From Streptococcus constellatus subsp. constellatus (GTDB lineage Bacteria; Bacillota; Bacilli; Lactobacillales; Streptococcaceae), in assembly GCF_023167545.1 (NCBI RefSeq), contig NZ_AP014647.1, forward strand, positions 1,364,001 to 1,428,000: 64,000 nt of DNA, given 5' to 3'. The translations under genes were made by a program, and so were the position numbers. Numbering within the stretch: the first letter of the stretch is position 1; each line of letters opens with the position of its first letter. Of the stretch, positions 7,765-17,201 are shown in pieces. The notes beneath the pieces are model-generated. The model was not told the origin of the DNA. It was given only the letters and a program-made list of their open reading frames with translations, and made no database searches.

Positions 7765-9423
7765 TCACTGTTTCAATAGTTCTCTAGCCTGCGTGAGAGC
7801 TGCTTCAGTCACATTTTCACCCGCTAACATTTTAGCAATCTCTTCGATACGCTCTTCATCAGACAACAAGCGAACTGTTGAAACTGTTGAATATTCATCT
7901 GATATTTTCTCGATGAAAAATTGATAATCTGCAATAGCAATCACTTGTAGTAGGTGCGAGATGGCAAGAACTTGTCCATTGGAGCCAATTTTATGAATTT
8001 TCTGAGCAATAGCTTGCGCAACACGTCCAGATACGCCTGTGTCTACTTCATCAAAAACAATGCTTGTCTTGCCTTCTTTACGAGAAAAAGCAGACTTGAT
8101 TGCCAACATCAAACGTGACAATTCGCCACCGGAAGCAATCTTAACGAGCGGTTTGTAATCTTCGCCCGGATTAGTCGAAATGTAAAATTCAACATGCTCA
8201 TTTCCCTCGCGGCTAAACTTTCCTTTGGTAAATTGAACTCGAAAATTCGCCTTTTCCATATAGAGATCTTTTAATTCTTGCTGAATCTCTGCTTCCAATT
8301 GCTGGGCTAATTCGTGCCGTTCCTGACTCAGACGACCTGCTAAAGAGACCAAATCTTTCTCTAGCTTTCTCAGCTCTTGATCCAAATCATTTGATGAGAG
8401 ATTCTTTCCAGTCAAAAGCGCATATTCTTTAGAAATTTGCTCTAAATAAGCTAACACATCATCCACATGCCCACCGTATTTACGAGTAATGCTATAAATT
8501 AGATCTAGACGCCTTTCAACTTCTAAGAGACGATCACCATCAAAATCCATGTTATCTAGAATGTCTTCCAAACGCTTTGTTGCGTCTTCCAGTACATAGT
8601 AAGACTCAGAAAGATTAGCCGCAATTTCTTTGTAAGTAACATCGTACTCTTCGATAGCTTCCATATCATTCATGGCAGCTCGAATATTAGATAAACTCGA
8701 AAACTCCTCATTATCCAGCATAGCGTAGGCATTTGTCAAAGTGTCTGCAATCTGCTTATGGTTGAGTAATTTATCACGTTCTTGGTTTAATGCCAAATCT
8801 TCGCCAGCTCTTAAATTGGCCGCCTCAATCTCTGCAATCTGATATTCCAGCATATCAATTCGCGCCTTATTTTCTTCTTGATTCTTCTGAATCGTTATAA
8901 CTTGCTTACGCAACTGACGATACTGATCAAAAGTTTGCTGATAATCCGCTTTGAGTTTAAAAAATACTTCATCTCCAAACTCGTCCAACATAGCAATATG
9001 TAACTGGGAACGCATCAACTCTTCTTGGTCGTGCTGACCATGAATATCCACCAAATGCTGTCCAACCGATCGCAAAACGGATAAATTGACCATTTGACCA
9101 TTAATACGACTGATACTGCGACCGTTTTGGAAAATTTCTCGCCGAATAATCAACTCATCTGTCATATCAAGCCCTTGCTGCTCAAAGATTTCAACCAAAG
9201 CTTTACTCTGTTCAATCGCAAACAGTCCTTCAATCTCAGCTTTCGGAGCGCCATGACGAATCACATCTGTTGTTGCTCGGCTTCCCAACATCATATTCAT
9301 AGCATCAATGATAATAGACTTCCCAGCACCCGTTTCACCTGTCAAAACAGTCATGCCTTGCTCAAAATTGAGAGAAACCTCTTCAATAATTGCAAAATTT
9401 TTAATGGAAATTTCAAGTAACAT
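7765..9423 (-). CDS. recN: DNA repair protein RecN
   Basis: SMC-like ATPase that acts early in double-strand break repair, 552 residues. Walker A is GETGAGKSI near residue 30. Two long coiled-coil stretches (about 150-220 and 300-380) flank the middle, and the C-terminal ABC half has the signature KIASGGELSRLMLAIK followed by Walker B SIVFDEVDTGVSG. It follows argR by 7 bases in the conserved run ending xseA-xseB-ispA-tlyA-argR-recN, so it is probably co-transcribed. Complete and ordinary. Confidence 0.97.
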   Translation of the reverse strand: MLLEISIKNFAIIEEVSLNFEQGMTVLTGETGAGKSIIIDAMNMMLGSRATTDVIRHGAPKAEIEGLFAIEQSKALVEIFEQQGLDMTDELIIRREIFQNGRSISRINGQMVNLSVLRSVGQHLVDIHGQHDQEELMRSQLHIAMLDEFGDEVFFKLKADYQQTFDQYRQLRKQVITIQKNQEENKARIDMLEYQIAEIEAANLRAGEDLALNQERDKLLNHKQIADTLTNAYAMLDNEEFSSLSNIRAAMNDMEAIEEYDVTYKEIAANLSESYYVLEDATKRLEDILDNMDFDGDRLLEVERRLDLIYSITRKYGGHVDDVLAYLEQISKEYALLTGKNLSSNDLDQELRKLEKDLVSLAGRLSQERHELAQQLEAEIQQELKDLYMEKANFRVQFTKGKFSREGNEHVEFYISTNPGEDYKPLVKIASGGELSRLMLAIKSAFSRKEGKTSIVFDEVDTGVSGRVAQAIAQKIHKIGSNGQVLAISHLLQVIAIADYQFFIEKISDEYSTVSTVRLLSDEERIEEIAKMLAGENVTEAALTQARELLKQ

Positions 9424-9430
9424 AGGCTAC

Positions 9431-9862
9431 CTACCAATTTTTTATCTCTTCCAATACCTTATGAGCCATTTCTTCATTACGGAAAATAAGGAGGATTGTG
9501 TCATCATCCGCTAAAATACTAAAAATGTCATCAGAAAAATCTTCTACGATTTGTCGCTTCACAAAAGCTGTGCTTCCAGGGACAAGGCGAAGGTTGATCA
9601 TATTTCTTAACAACTCAAAGTCTAAAATATTGTTATCCGCTAATTTTAAGCTTGTACTAGCTGATTTTGGTAATTCATAGATATAGGTGTTATTCTTCTG
9701 CGGAATTTTGACAATTCCCAGCTCTTTAATGTCTCGTGAAATGGTTGCCTGTGTTGCTGTGATTCCTGATTGTTTCAGATATTCTACAATGGCTTCTTGT
9801 GTTCCAACTTCATAATCCGACACAAAATGTCTAATTTTTTCTAATCTTTCTTTTTTATTCAT
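9431..9862 (-). CDS. argR: Arginine repressor family regulator ArgR/AhrC
   Basis: Arginine-responsive transcription factor of 143 residues. The N-terminal winged helix contains YEVGTQEAIVEYLKQSG and TQATISRDIKELGI. The C-terminal oligomerisation and arginine-binding domain carries DDTILLIFRNEEMAHKV. Streptococci usually have several ArgR paralogues. The copy beside recN is often assigned as AhrC-like, and its targets cannot be told here. It overlaps tlyA by 8 bases. Confidence 0.93.
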   Translation of the reverse strand: MNKKERLEKIRHFVSDYEVGTQEAIVEYLKQSGITATQATISRDIKELGIVKIPQKNNTYIYELPKSASTSLKLADNNILDFELLRNMINLRLVPGSTAFVKRQIVEDFSDDIFSILADDDTILLIFRNEEMAHKVLEEIKNW

Positions 9863-10670
9863 CCTTAAATTCCTTATGTGCTGTTTCCACGACAGTTGTA
9901 ATCATCGTCCTTACTAGGTTTTCGGGGTGAAACCTTTTTTCTAAATAGGCCAGAAATTCCACATTCCCATGTCCACCTTGAATAGGGGAGAAATCCAGAC
10001 CTTTAACGGAGAATCCGGCTTCAACCATAAAGTCCGTTACTTTTTCTAAAACTGCTTGATGCACTTTTTTATCTTTTACAATTCCATTCTTGCCAATTTG
10101 CTCTCTACCAGCCTCAAACTGCGGTTTAATGAGTGCCACAACTTCCCCATTTTTAGCCAAAATCTTATGCAAAGCTGGTAGAATGAGACGAAGCGAGATA
10201 AAACTGACATCAATGGAGGCAAAACTAGGTATCTTCTCAAAATCAGCTGCTTCAGCATAACGAAAGTTAAATTGCTCCATGCTGACCACTCGCTCATCTT
10301 GACGGAGTTTCCATGCCAGCTGATTCGTGCCGACATCTACTGCGTAGACTTGCTGCGCACCATTTTGCAGCATAACATCCGTAAAGCCACCTGTCGAGGC
10401 TCCAATGTCCAGCGTGACCTGCTCCTCAACTGAAATGTCAAACACCTGCAAAGCCTTTTCTAATTTTAAACCACCACGACTGACATATTTGAGCTTTTCT
10501 CCCTTGAGTTTCAACTCCATACTTTCATCAATTTTTTCACCAGGTTTATCAAAACGTTGACCATTGGCAACGGCAACAACTAAACCTGCCATGACCCCTC
10601 GTTTAGCTTGTTCTCTCGTTTCAAACAAACCTTGCTTATAAGCTAGAACATCTACTCTTTCCTTCGTCAT
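9855..10670 (-). CDS. tlyA: TlyA family rRNA 2'-O-methyltransferase
   Basis: S4 RNA-binding domain (residues 3-60, with GVMAGLVVAV) fused to an FtsJ-like methyltransferase domain. The SAM loop is LDIGASTGGFTDVML near residue 85. The family methylates ribose in 16S and 23S rRNA; older annotations call it hemolysin. Length of 271 residues is normal. The start is inside the last 35 bases of ispA with no strong ribosome site of its own, so translation is probably coupled to ispA. Confidence 0.93.
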   Translation of the reverse strand: MTKERVDVLAYKQGLFETREQAKRGVMAGLVVAVANGQRFDKPGEKIDESMELKLKGEKLKYVSRGGLKLEKALQVFDISVEEQVTLDIGASTGGFTDVMLQNGAQQVYAVDVGTNQLAWKLRQDERVVSMEQFNFRYAEAADFEKIPSFASIDVSFISLRLILPALHKILAKNGEVVALIKPQFEAGREQIGKNGIVKDKKVHQAVLEKVTDFMVEAGFSVKGLDFSPIQGGHGNVEFLAYLEKRFHPENLVRTMITTVVETAHKEFKDE

Positions 10671-11538
10671 TAAGTCTCAAACTTTCTATTATTTTTCTGA
10701 TAGCAGCCCCTGAAAAATCTATGTCCATTTCTACCTCTGCTAATAAAATCTCAGCTGCGCTCAATTGTTCTTCAAAGAAATGCTTAGCACCATCCAAGCC
10801 CAAAAGAACTGGATAAGTGGCCTTCCCTGCTGCTACATCTTTCTGTGGTGTCTTCCCCAAGTCCTCAAAACTCGCTGTCTCATCTAGAATATCATCTCGC
10901 ACCTGAAAAGCTAGTCCAAGTAATTGACCCGTTTTTCTTAATTTTTCTTGCTGCGGTTCTGCTAGTTCAGCAATCAAACCAGCTGCAATAAAAGGATAGG
11001 TCAGGAGCTTACCAGTTTTGTTAGCATGAATAACCTGTAACTCTTCCAAACTAACGCCCCGACCTTCTCCTTGCATATCAAGAACTTGACCTCCAACCAT
11101 GCCAAAGGTTCCAGCAGCTTGAGATAATTCTGCAATTAAGTTTGCCCTAATCTGACTAGGTAATGCCGCTTCTGCTACTAAGGCATAAGAATCCAAAAAG
11201 AGCGAATCCCCTGCTAAAATAGCCATATCCTCTCCAAATTTTTTGTGGCTGGTTAAACGACCACGACGATAATCATCATCATCCATAGCTGGCAAATCGT
11301 CATGAATCAAACTTCCAGTATGAATCATCTCAAGCGCTGCGGCCACCTGAAAATGGGCCTCCGTCAATTCCAAACCCATACCTTCTAACAATTCCAAAAG
11401 CAGCAGAGGGCGAATCCGCTTGCCGCCTGCATTGATTGAGTAAAGAACCACTTCAATCAAATCAGCCGATACCATCTTTTGAACATAAAAATTCTCAATA
11501 GTCCGCCCAATTCTAACCAATTTTTCGTCTTGTTTCAT
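10636..11538 (-). CDS. ispA: Polyprenyl synthetase, farnesyl diphosphate synthase
   Basis: Trans-isoprenyl diphosphate synthase of 300 residues that makes farnesyl diphosphate for undecaprenyl carriers. The first aspartate-rich motif is [10 protein letters not shown] near residue 79 and the second is DDILD near residue 215. The GGKRIRP substrate loop is near residue 34. The start overlaps the xseB stop in an ATGA junction. The C-terminus runs a few residues beyond the usual end because its frame continues 35 bases into tlyA. Confidence 0.95.
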   Translation of the reverse strand: MKQDEKLVRIGRTIENFYVQKMVSADLIEVVLYSINAGGKRIRPLLLLELLEGMGLELTEAHFQVAAALEMIHTGSLIHDDLPAMDDDDYRRGRLTSHKKFGEDMAILAGDSLFLDSYALVAEAALPSQIRANLIAELSQAAGTFGMVGGQVLDMQGEGRGVSLEELQVIHANKTGKLLTYPFIAAGLIAELAEPQQEKLRKTGQLLGLAFQVRDDILDETASFEDLGKTPQKDVAAGKATYPVLLGLDGAKHFFEEQLSAAEILLAEVEMDIDFSGAAIRKIIESLRLNDEGKSRCSSL

Positions 11539-11747
11539 TCCACTTCCGTTTCTGTGCCGTCAGCCTGCATAACCTTGACCAGTGTTTTTTCTGCCTTATC
11601 TAAGGTTGCTTGAAGTTCTTTTGAAAGTTGCATTCCTTTTTGAAACTCAGAAATCGCTTCTTCCAAAGGGACATCTCCGTTTTCTAACTTTTGCACAATG
11701 ACTTCTAAATCAGCTAAATTTTCTTCAAATTTCTTTTCTTTTGACAT
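11535..11747 (-). CDS. xseB: Exodeoxyribonuclease VII small subunit
   Basis: Small alpha-helical subunit of 70 residues that assembles on XseA. The family signature is clear: [19 protein letters not shown] then [15 protein letters not shown]. It overlaps the end of xseA by 23 bases and the start of ispA by 4, which is the standard Gram-positive order. Confidence 0.96.
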   Translation of the reverse strand: MSKEKKFEENLADLEVIVQKLENGDVPLEEAISEFQKGMQLSKELQATLDKAEKTLVKVMQADGTETEVE

Positions 11748-13065
11748 TTTTTACCTCAACTTCCAGATGACCGTCATGCATAACCACACTGACCTTGTCA
11801 CCCTTTTCTATATCTTTGGTACCTGATAGCACCTTGTCGTCTTTTTGAACAATCGCATAGCCACGAGCTACAATTCGACTGGTATCCAACATAAGCAATG
11901 CATCAGATAAACGCTTGACTTCTGCTACCTTGTAATCATAAATCACCGCCATATTGCTACGTAAAAGGCGTTCCAACTGGACTGCACGTTCTTGATAAGT
12001 CTGAACCATCCTTAAAGGAGATAAAGCCTCCAAACGATGTTCTAAGAGCTTTGCTTGCTGCATCCCTTCACTATAATATTCGCGAATTTGTTGCTTGAGT
12101 CGCAAATTTAATTGATCTAATTTTTGAAGATAGCTATCATATAATCGTTCCGGTTGACGAAAAATGACAGACTGGCTCAACTTAACCAATCGCTCACGAT
12201 TATAGGTAAGACGATTAGACGTAGCAGTAGCCAAACGATTTTGTTGCTGCTGTATGTGGGCTAAGAGATCCAATTTTGTTACAGGTGTTGCTAGTTCTGC
12301 AGCGGCAGTTGGCGTTGCGGCGCGTCTATCTGCAACAAAATCTGCCAAAGTCGTATCTGTTTCATGCCCTACACTTGAAATGATTGGAATTTGAGATTCA
12401 AAAATGGCACGGACAACAATTTCTTCGTTAAATGACCAAAGATCTTCAATTGATCCACCACCTCGACCGATGATAAGGACATCTAAATCCCTTCGTGTAT
12501 TAGCACGACGGATACTATCTGCCACCTGAGTAGCAGCTCCTTCTCCCTGTACTTTGGTTGGATAAAGAATAATCTCTACTCCTGGAAAACGACGGCTAAC
12601 AGTTGTAATAATATCACGAATCACTGCACCACTAGGACTAGTCACTACCCCAATTTTCTTAGGAAATCGTGGTAAGGTTTGTTTAAATCGAATCTCAAAC
12701 AAGCCTTCTTCCCCTAATCGTTTTTTTAGCTGCTCAAACTGAATTGCCAAAGCCCCTACACCATCTGGCTCCGCTTTTTCAATGATAATAGAGTAGGAGC
12801 CACTTGGCTCATAAAGCTGAATCCGACCGACAACATTGATTTTCATGCCTTCTTCCAAGTCAAAACCTAGCTTTTTGTAAACTCCGCCCCAGATTGTTGC
12901 CTGAATAACAGCCTTTTCATCTTTGAGAGAGAAATACTGATGATTCGGACGTTTGCGAAAATTGGAAACTTCTCCTGTCAGATAAACCCGCTCTAAATAA
13001 GGATCTTTATCAAACTTTAACTTTAAATATTTAGTCAAGGTCGATACAGATAAATACTCAGCCAT
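11725..13065 (-). CDS. xseA: Exodeoxyribonuclease VII large subunit
   Basis: Catalytic subunit of the single-strand exonuclease, 446 residues. An N-terminal OB-fold (residues 1-100, with [10 protein letters not shown]) is followed by the catalytic domain, which has [15 protein letters not shown] near 140, [11 protein letters not shown] near 200 and SVGHETD near 233. A coiled coil and the [10 protein letters not shown] tail bind XseB. Complete. It heads a tightly packed repair and isoprenoid run downstream of folD. Confidence 0.97.
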   Translation of the reverse strand: MAEYLSVSTLTKYLKLKFDKDPYLERVYLTGEVSNFRKRPNHQYFSLKDEKAVIQATIWGGVYKKLGFDLEEGMKINVVGRIQLYEPSGSYSIIIEKAEPDGVGALAIQFEQLKKRLGEEGLFEIRFKQTLPRFPKKIGVVTSPSGAVIRDIITTVSRRFPGVEIILYPTKVQGEGAATQVADSIRRANTRRDLDVLIIGRGGGSIEDLWSFNEEIVVRAIFESQIPIISSVGHETDTTLADFVADRRAATPTAAAELATPVTKLDLLAHIQQQQNRLATATSNRLTYNRERLVKLSQSVIFRQPERLYDSYLQKLDQLNLRLKQQIREYYSEGMQQAKLLEHRLEALSPLRMVQTYQERAVQLERLLRSNMAVIYDYKVAEVKRLSDALLMLDTSRIVARGYAIVQKDDKVLSGTKDIEKGDKVSVVMHDGHLEVEVKNVKRKEI

Positions 13066-13157
13066 TTCTCTCCTTTCTTCCCCTATAGTTCTTCTTCATT
13101 TGTAATGTTTATTATACCAAACTATCTATAAAAAATCATTGACAGAATTCATAAACA

Positions 13158-13997
13158 CTAACACCATTTCTTCATCCACTTAGGAATCGCTTTACTAATT
13201 TCTGTTGGCAAGACCACATAAGATTTTTTGCTCAACTCCTCTGCAATCGCAGAATGAAGATAGACAGCGGCAGTTACACGATCTAGTAGAGAGCTCGTTT
13301 TAAATTGTCCTGTAAAGCCTGCAATCATACCTGCAAGCGTGTCCCCCATACCGCCTGTTGCTTGATACGGACCTCCAATGGACAGTTGAAAACAGTTCCG
13401 ATTTCCACTTTGAAAAATAGTCGTTCCATGTTTTTTTTGAACAACGATAGTTTTAACAGGAAAAGCATTAACTGCTTCTTGACTTTTTTCGAGTGTCTGC
13501 TCTGTTAACTTTAATCCACTCAACCGTTCCCATTCTTTTTGATGTGGTGTAAAAATCGTCTGTGCCTTTGGAAATGGCAAAACTTCTTTGCTAAAAAAAG
13601 AAATGGCTCCACCATCCATGATAAAAACTTGACGTTCACTAGCAAGATTTATTACCAACTGTAAAGTAGCTTTTTCAAAAGGATTTTCAGCCAAACCTGG
13701 ACCAATCAATAGCACATCTGCCTTTTGGATCTGTTCTTTCAATAATTTCTCGTCCCGAATATCAAAAGCCATTGCTTCAGGTAATTGTGCATGTAACGAT
13801 GGGATATTTCCCTTATCTGTTGCCACTGTGACTAAGCCAGCTCCACTATAGATCGCAGCCATTGCTGCCATTATTATTGCGCCACCAAACGGATAAGTAC
13901 CGCCAATCAATAACAGACAACCATACTCTCCCTTGTGACCATTCAGCGCACGTGGTTGAATAACCTTTTTCAATAATGTATAGTCTACCACTTTCAT
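13158..13997 (-). CDS. nnrD: ADP-dependent NAD(P)H-hydrate dehydratase
   Basis: Repairs hydrated NAD(P)H using ADP; ribokinase-like YjeF C-terminal domain of about 279 residues. Motifs include LLIGGTYPFGGAIIMAA near the N-terminus, TPHQKEWERL, and the GGMGDTLAGMIAGF nucleotide-binding loop with the catalytic Asp. I start it at ATG 13997, which has GAAGGGAGC 5 bases upstream. An in-frame GTG at 14012 overlaps that ribosome site and is unlikely. No NnrE epimerase domain is fused, so this is the single-domain form. Confidence 0.93.
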   Translation of the reverse strand: MKVVDYTLLKKVIQPRALNGHKGEYGCLLLIGGTYPFGGAIIMAAMAAIYSGAGLVTVATDKGNIPSLHAQLPEAMAFDIRDEKLLKEQIQKADVLLIGPGLAENPFEKATLQLVINLASERQVFIMDGGAISFFSKEVLPFPKAQTIFTPHQKEWERLSGLKLTEQTLEKSQEAVNAFPVKTIVVQKKHGTTIFQSGNRNCFQLSIGGPYQATGGMGDTLAGMIAGFTGQFKTSSLLDRVTAAVYLHSAIAEELSKKSYVVLPTEISKAIPKWMKKWC

Positions 13998-14069
13998 GTT
14001 TGCTCCCTTCACTTATGCCAGTAGAGAAGTGACACCCTTGTTTATCTTTATTTTACCATAAACGAAATA

Positions 14070-14097
14070 GACATGTCTCCAAAATCGAAGACATGTC
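14070..14097 (-). terminator. Hairpin after folD, possible terminator
   Basis: Two inverted GACATGTCT-type arms of about 11 bp with a short loop follow the folD stop. The downstream T-tract is weak, so termination is plausible rather than certain. Confidence 0.5.
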
Positions 14098-14102
14098 GCA
14101 TT

Positions 14103-14957
14103 CTATTTCTTCAAACTGCGTTTGCAGGCTCTATATGTCTGTTCCACGAGCATAGTAATGGTCATGGGACCAACGCCCTTTGGCACAGGAGTAATGAGAC
14201 TAGCGATTTCTGATACTTCATCAAATTTTACATCGCCAATCAATTTACCATTCTGATCGCGGTTCATCCCCACATCAATCACGACTGCACCTTCTTTAAC
14301 AAAATCTTTCGTCACAAAGTGACCACGACCAATAGCGACAACCAAAATATCAGCCTTTTTTGTTATTTCTGACAAATGATGTGTCCGCGAATGAGTCAAA
14401 GTCACTGTGGCATTTTTAGCCAGCAAGAGCTGTGCCATGGGCTTACCCACAATATTACTTCGTCCAATGACCACCGCACGTTTGCCTTCTAAGTCAACAC
14501 CATACTCATGAAACATTTCCATAATACCAGCAGGTGTTGAAGGGATCATAACAGGATGGCCACTCCAAAGTCGCCCCATATTCATCGGATGAAAGCCATC
14601 CACATCTTTATCGGGATCAATCGCTAGCAGCACCGCTTCTTCATCAATGTGTTTGGGAAGAGGCAATTGCACTAAAATACCATGCCAAGCTGAGTCTTGA
14701 TTGTATCGTTCTATCAAAGCAAGTAATTCTTCTTGACTAGTCGTTTCTGGCAAACGTACCACTTCACTATGAAGCCCTACAGACAAAGCGGAGCGCTCTT
14801 TATTTCGCACATAAATCTGACTGGCTGGGTTATTCCCCACTAAAATCACTACAAGTCCTGGAATCGATCCTGTTTCGTCTTTTAATTTTCTAACCTTTTC
14901 TGCTAACTGTATTTGCAATTTTTCTGCCAAAGCCTTGCCATCAATTATCTTTGTCAT
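14103..14957 (-). CDS. folD: Methylenetetrahydrofolate dehydrogenase/cyclohydrolase
   Basis: Bifunctional folate enzyme converting 5,10-methylene-THF to 10-formyl-THF, 284 residues. The signature [15 protein letters not shown] includes the catalytic tyrosine and is followed by the lysine of NKERS. The second signature is [18 protein letters not shown] near the C-terminus. The NADP loop is [17 protein letters not shown]. Upstream of nnrD and xseA on the same strand, as usual in streptococci. Confidence 0.97.
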   Translation of the reverse strand: MTKIIDGKALAEKLQIQLAEKVRKLKDETGSIPGLVVILVGNNPASQIYVRNKERSALSVGLHSEVVRLPETTSQEELLALIERYNQDSAWHGILVQLPLPKHIDEEAVLLAIDPDKDVDGFHPMNMGRLWSGHPVMIPSTPAGIMEMFHEYGVDLEGKRAVVIGRSNIVGKPMAQLLLAKNATVTLTHSRTHHLSEITKKADILVVAIGRGHFVTKDFVKEGAVVIDVGMNRDQNGKLIGDVKFDEVSEIASLITPVPKGVGPMTITMLVEQTYRACKRSLKK

Positions 14958-15126
14958 ATCTATCTCATTTCTAATTTCTTCATTCTATTATAACATATAA
15001 CAAAAAAATGACTGCTTTTTCTTATAAAACATTATCAATCAAAAGATCGTAGAATTCCTTTCTTCTTTCAGTTTTTAATATTTTATAAAAAATTACAGAA
15101 AAAACAGAAAAAAATCAGCCAAAAAA

Positions 15127-15165
15127 CTTAAAATTACCTTAAACCTTAAAACTATTTTAAGGTAA
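15127..15165. promoter_or_regulatory. CiaR-like direct repeat and palindrome upstream of the Vex operon
   Basis: On the minus strand the sequence is TTTAAG-N5-TTTAAG (15127-15143), an exact match to the published CiaR recognition pattern. The same region has a perfect 10-bp inverted repeat TTACCTTAAA/TTTAAGGTAA (15134-15143 and 15156-15165) and one more CTTAAA at 15145. It is about 60-100 bp upstream of the first exporter gene. The match is seen; control by CiaRH is inferred. Confidence 0.5.
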
Positions 15166-15226
15166 CTGCTTTAACATAGAACACGGTACCGATTTAGTTT
15201 AAAAATATATAGAAGGGAAGAAAATT

Positions 15227-16519
15227 ATGCACATAGCCAAGCAGGCTTTGAATTACATCAGTAGAAAAAGAGTTAAAACTCTTCTTGTATTTCTGATACT
15301 TACTCTCATTTCAACTGCCTTAACTAGTAGCTTTTCCATTATGGGAACAACTAATAATATCGAAAAGAAAATCTATGACGCATCTAATACCGGCTTTACC
15401 ATAACTAGTAAAACACTTGAACGACCACTTTCACTAAAAACAGCAGAAAAATTACTTGAGAATAAAGAAATTTCAAAATTCAACTTCAAATACGATGCTT
15501 TAGCAAGTTTGACAGATAAAACTGTTGTTAAGAAAAAACAAGGTGTCACAAGAGACAATCAAAACCCTGTCCTCAACAATCTGGTTGCTGCATTAGGAAC
15601 AAGTGATTCTACTCTAGAAACAACCTTTGCAAGTGGTGTTTTCAAACTTGAACAAGGAAAGCCAATTCGTAAAGGCGATAAATCCAAGATTCTCATCCAT
15701 GAAAAATTAGCTAAAAAGAACCATTTAAAGGTTGGAGATAAACTAAAACTAAAGGGAGCTTCCTTAAAGGATGAGGATGCTAAACAACTCCATGAAGTAG
15801 AGTTTGAAATTGCTGGTATCTTCTCTGGAAAAAAAGAAGAGAAACAAACCGGTTTAAGCTCAGATGCGACAGAAAATACTGTCTATATGGACTATGAATC
15901 GAGCCAACACTTACAAGGCTACAAACCAGCTGATTATAAATTATCTGCAGCCGTTTATTTCGTATCAAATCCAAATCAAATTGATAAAGTCATTAATACA
16001 GTCAAAAAGTCAAAAATTGATTGGAAGCAAACTGATCTTGTTAAAAATTCTAAGGCTTTTGAAGCAGTTTCTTCTTCTGTTACCAGTTTCAAACAGATTA
16101 TTAATGTTTTAACTTTCAGTATCATTATTGGAAGTATCATCGTTCTTTCCTTGATTCTCATGTTCTGGTTGAGAGAAAGGATTTATGAAATCGGAGTACT
16201 ATTATCTCTCGGTATTTCAAAAGCGATGATTATCTCTCAATTCATACTGGAACTGGTTATCATATCAGTATTTAGTATGGCACTAGCTTCTATTAGTGGC
16301 TCTTATATTTCCACTATGGTATTCAAAGGGTTTATAAAAGGCGGTCAACAACAAGATAGCTCATCCGCTATTTTTGAAAATATCGTTCCGCAGTTACATA
16401 CCTCTACTATTCTGATGACTTATGGAATACTGCTCATCATCATTTTACTTGCAGTAGTAGGTTCATCTTCTATTATCCTACATAAAAAACCAAAAGATAT
16501 TTTAACCGATATAAGTTAA
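15227..16519 (+). CDS. vex1: Vex-like ABC exporter, permease 1
   Basis: FtsX/MacB-type permease of 430 residues. It has one N-terminal transmembrane segment (about 17-38), an extracellular domain of some 240 residues, then three C-terminal membrane segments (about 290-312, 340-365, 395-420). It ends LHKKPKDILTDIS, as in related permeases. Gene order permease-ATPase-permease and sizes match the pneumococcal Vex123 transporter. An AAGGGAAG ribosome site precedes the ATG. Substrate unknown; a peptide or membrane-active compound is the family expectation. Confidence 0.85.
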   Translation: MHIAKQALNYISRKRVKTLLVFLILTLISTALTSSFSIMGTTNNIEKKIYDASNTGFTITSKTLERPLSLKTAEKLLENKEISKFNFKYDALASLTDKTVVKKKQGVTRDNQNPVLNNLVAALGTSDSTLETTFASGVFKLEQGKPIRKGDKSKILIHEKLAKKNHLKVGDKLKLKGASLKDEDAKQLHEVEFEIAGIFSGKKEEKQTGLSSDATENTVYMDYESSQHLQGYKPADYKLSAAVYFVSNPNQIDKVINTVKKSKIDWKQTDLVKNSKAFEAVSSSVTSFKQIINVLTFSIIIGSIIVLSLILMFWLRERIYEIGVLLSLGISKAMIISQFILELVIISVFSMALASISGSYISTMVFKGFIKGGQQQDSSSAIFENIVPQLHTSTILMTYGILLIIILLAVVGSSSIILHKKPKDILTDIS

Positions 16520-16530
16520 GGAGACAAAAC

Positions 16531-17178
16531 ATGACAATTTTAAAAATGGATTCAGTTAGTTACCAATACAATAGCCTACAAGAAAATGTATTGAATCAGA
16601 TCACAGCTTCATTTGAAGAAGGAAAATTTTATGCTATTATAGGGAAATCTGGTGCAGGAAAATCAACCTTGCTTTCCCTTCTTGCAGGACTTGATACTCC
16701 TACAAAAGGAAAAATCCTCTTTGAAGATCAAGACATCGCTCAAAAAGGCTATAACCATCACAGACGGAAACAAATCTCCCTGGTTTTCCAAAATTATAAT
16801 TTAATCGATTACTTAACTCCGATGGAGAATGTTCGACTCGTAAATTCTCAAGCAAATAAAGATAGCTTACTACAACTTGGACTCAACGAAAAAGAAATCC
16901 ATCGTAACGTATTACGATTATCAGGTGGCCAGCAGCAACGGGTTGCTATTGCACGCGCTCTTGCATCTACAGCACCAATTATCTTAGCAGATGAACCAAC
17001 TGGGAACTTAGATGAAGGTACTGCCATGGACATCATTGAAGTCCTAATTAAATCAGCTAAACAAAAAAATAAATGTGTGATTGTGGTGACACACAGCAAA
17101 GAGTTAGCTAATAAAGCAGACGTCGTCTTAGAGTTAAGCAATAAGAACTTAGTCGAAGTCACTAAGAATTATAAATAA
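16531..17178 (+). CDS. vex2: Vex-like ABC exporter, ATP-binding protein
   Basis: MacB-class ATPase of 215 residues that powers the two neighbouring permeases. Walker A is GKSGAGKST near residue 38, the Q-loop is [13 protein letters not shown], the signature is [15 protein letters not shown], and Walker B is [12 protein letters not shown]. The sequence recalls pneumococcal Vex2 closely throughout, which is a judgement from memory rather than an alignment. A TAAGGAGA ribosome site overlaps the stop region of the first permease. Confidence 0.92.
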   Translation: MTILKMDSVSYQYNSLQENVLNQITASFEEGKFYAIIGKSGAGKSTLLSLLAGLDTPTKGKILFEDQDIAQKGYNHHRRKQISLVFQNYNLIDYLTPMENVRLVNSQANKDSLLQLGLNEKEIHRNVLRLSGGQQQRVAIARALASTAPIILADEPTGNLDEGTAMDIIEVLIKSAKQKNKCVIVVTHSKELANKADVVLELSNKNLVEVTKNYK

Positions 17179-17201
17179 GACCTCCAAGGAGAAGAAATTA
17201 T

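Noticed and set aside
9094..9514. Plus-strand frames within recN and argR
   Set aside because: Shadow frames of strongly supported minus-strand genes.
13998..14012. Longer nnrD starting at GTG 14012
   Set aside because: The GTG sits in the ribosome site of ATG 13997, and the extra residues are not part of the family.
6723..14957. A new defence island formed by the phosphatase and repair genes
   Set aside because: All genes are standard housekeeping families in their usual order, with no toxin, nuclease pair or mobile boundary.
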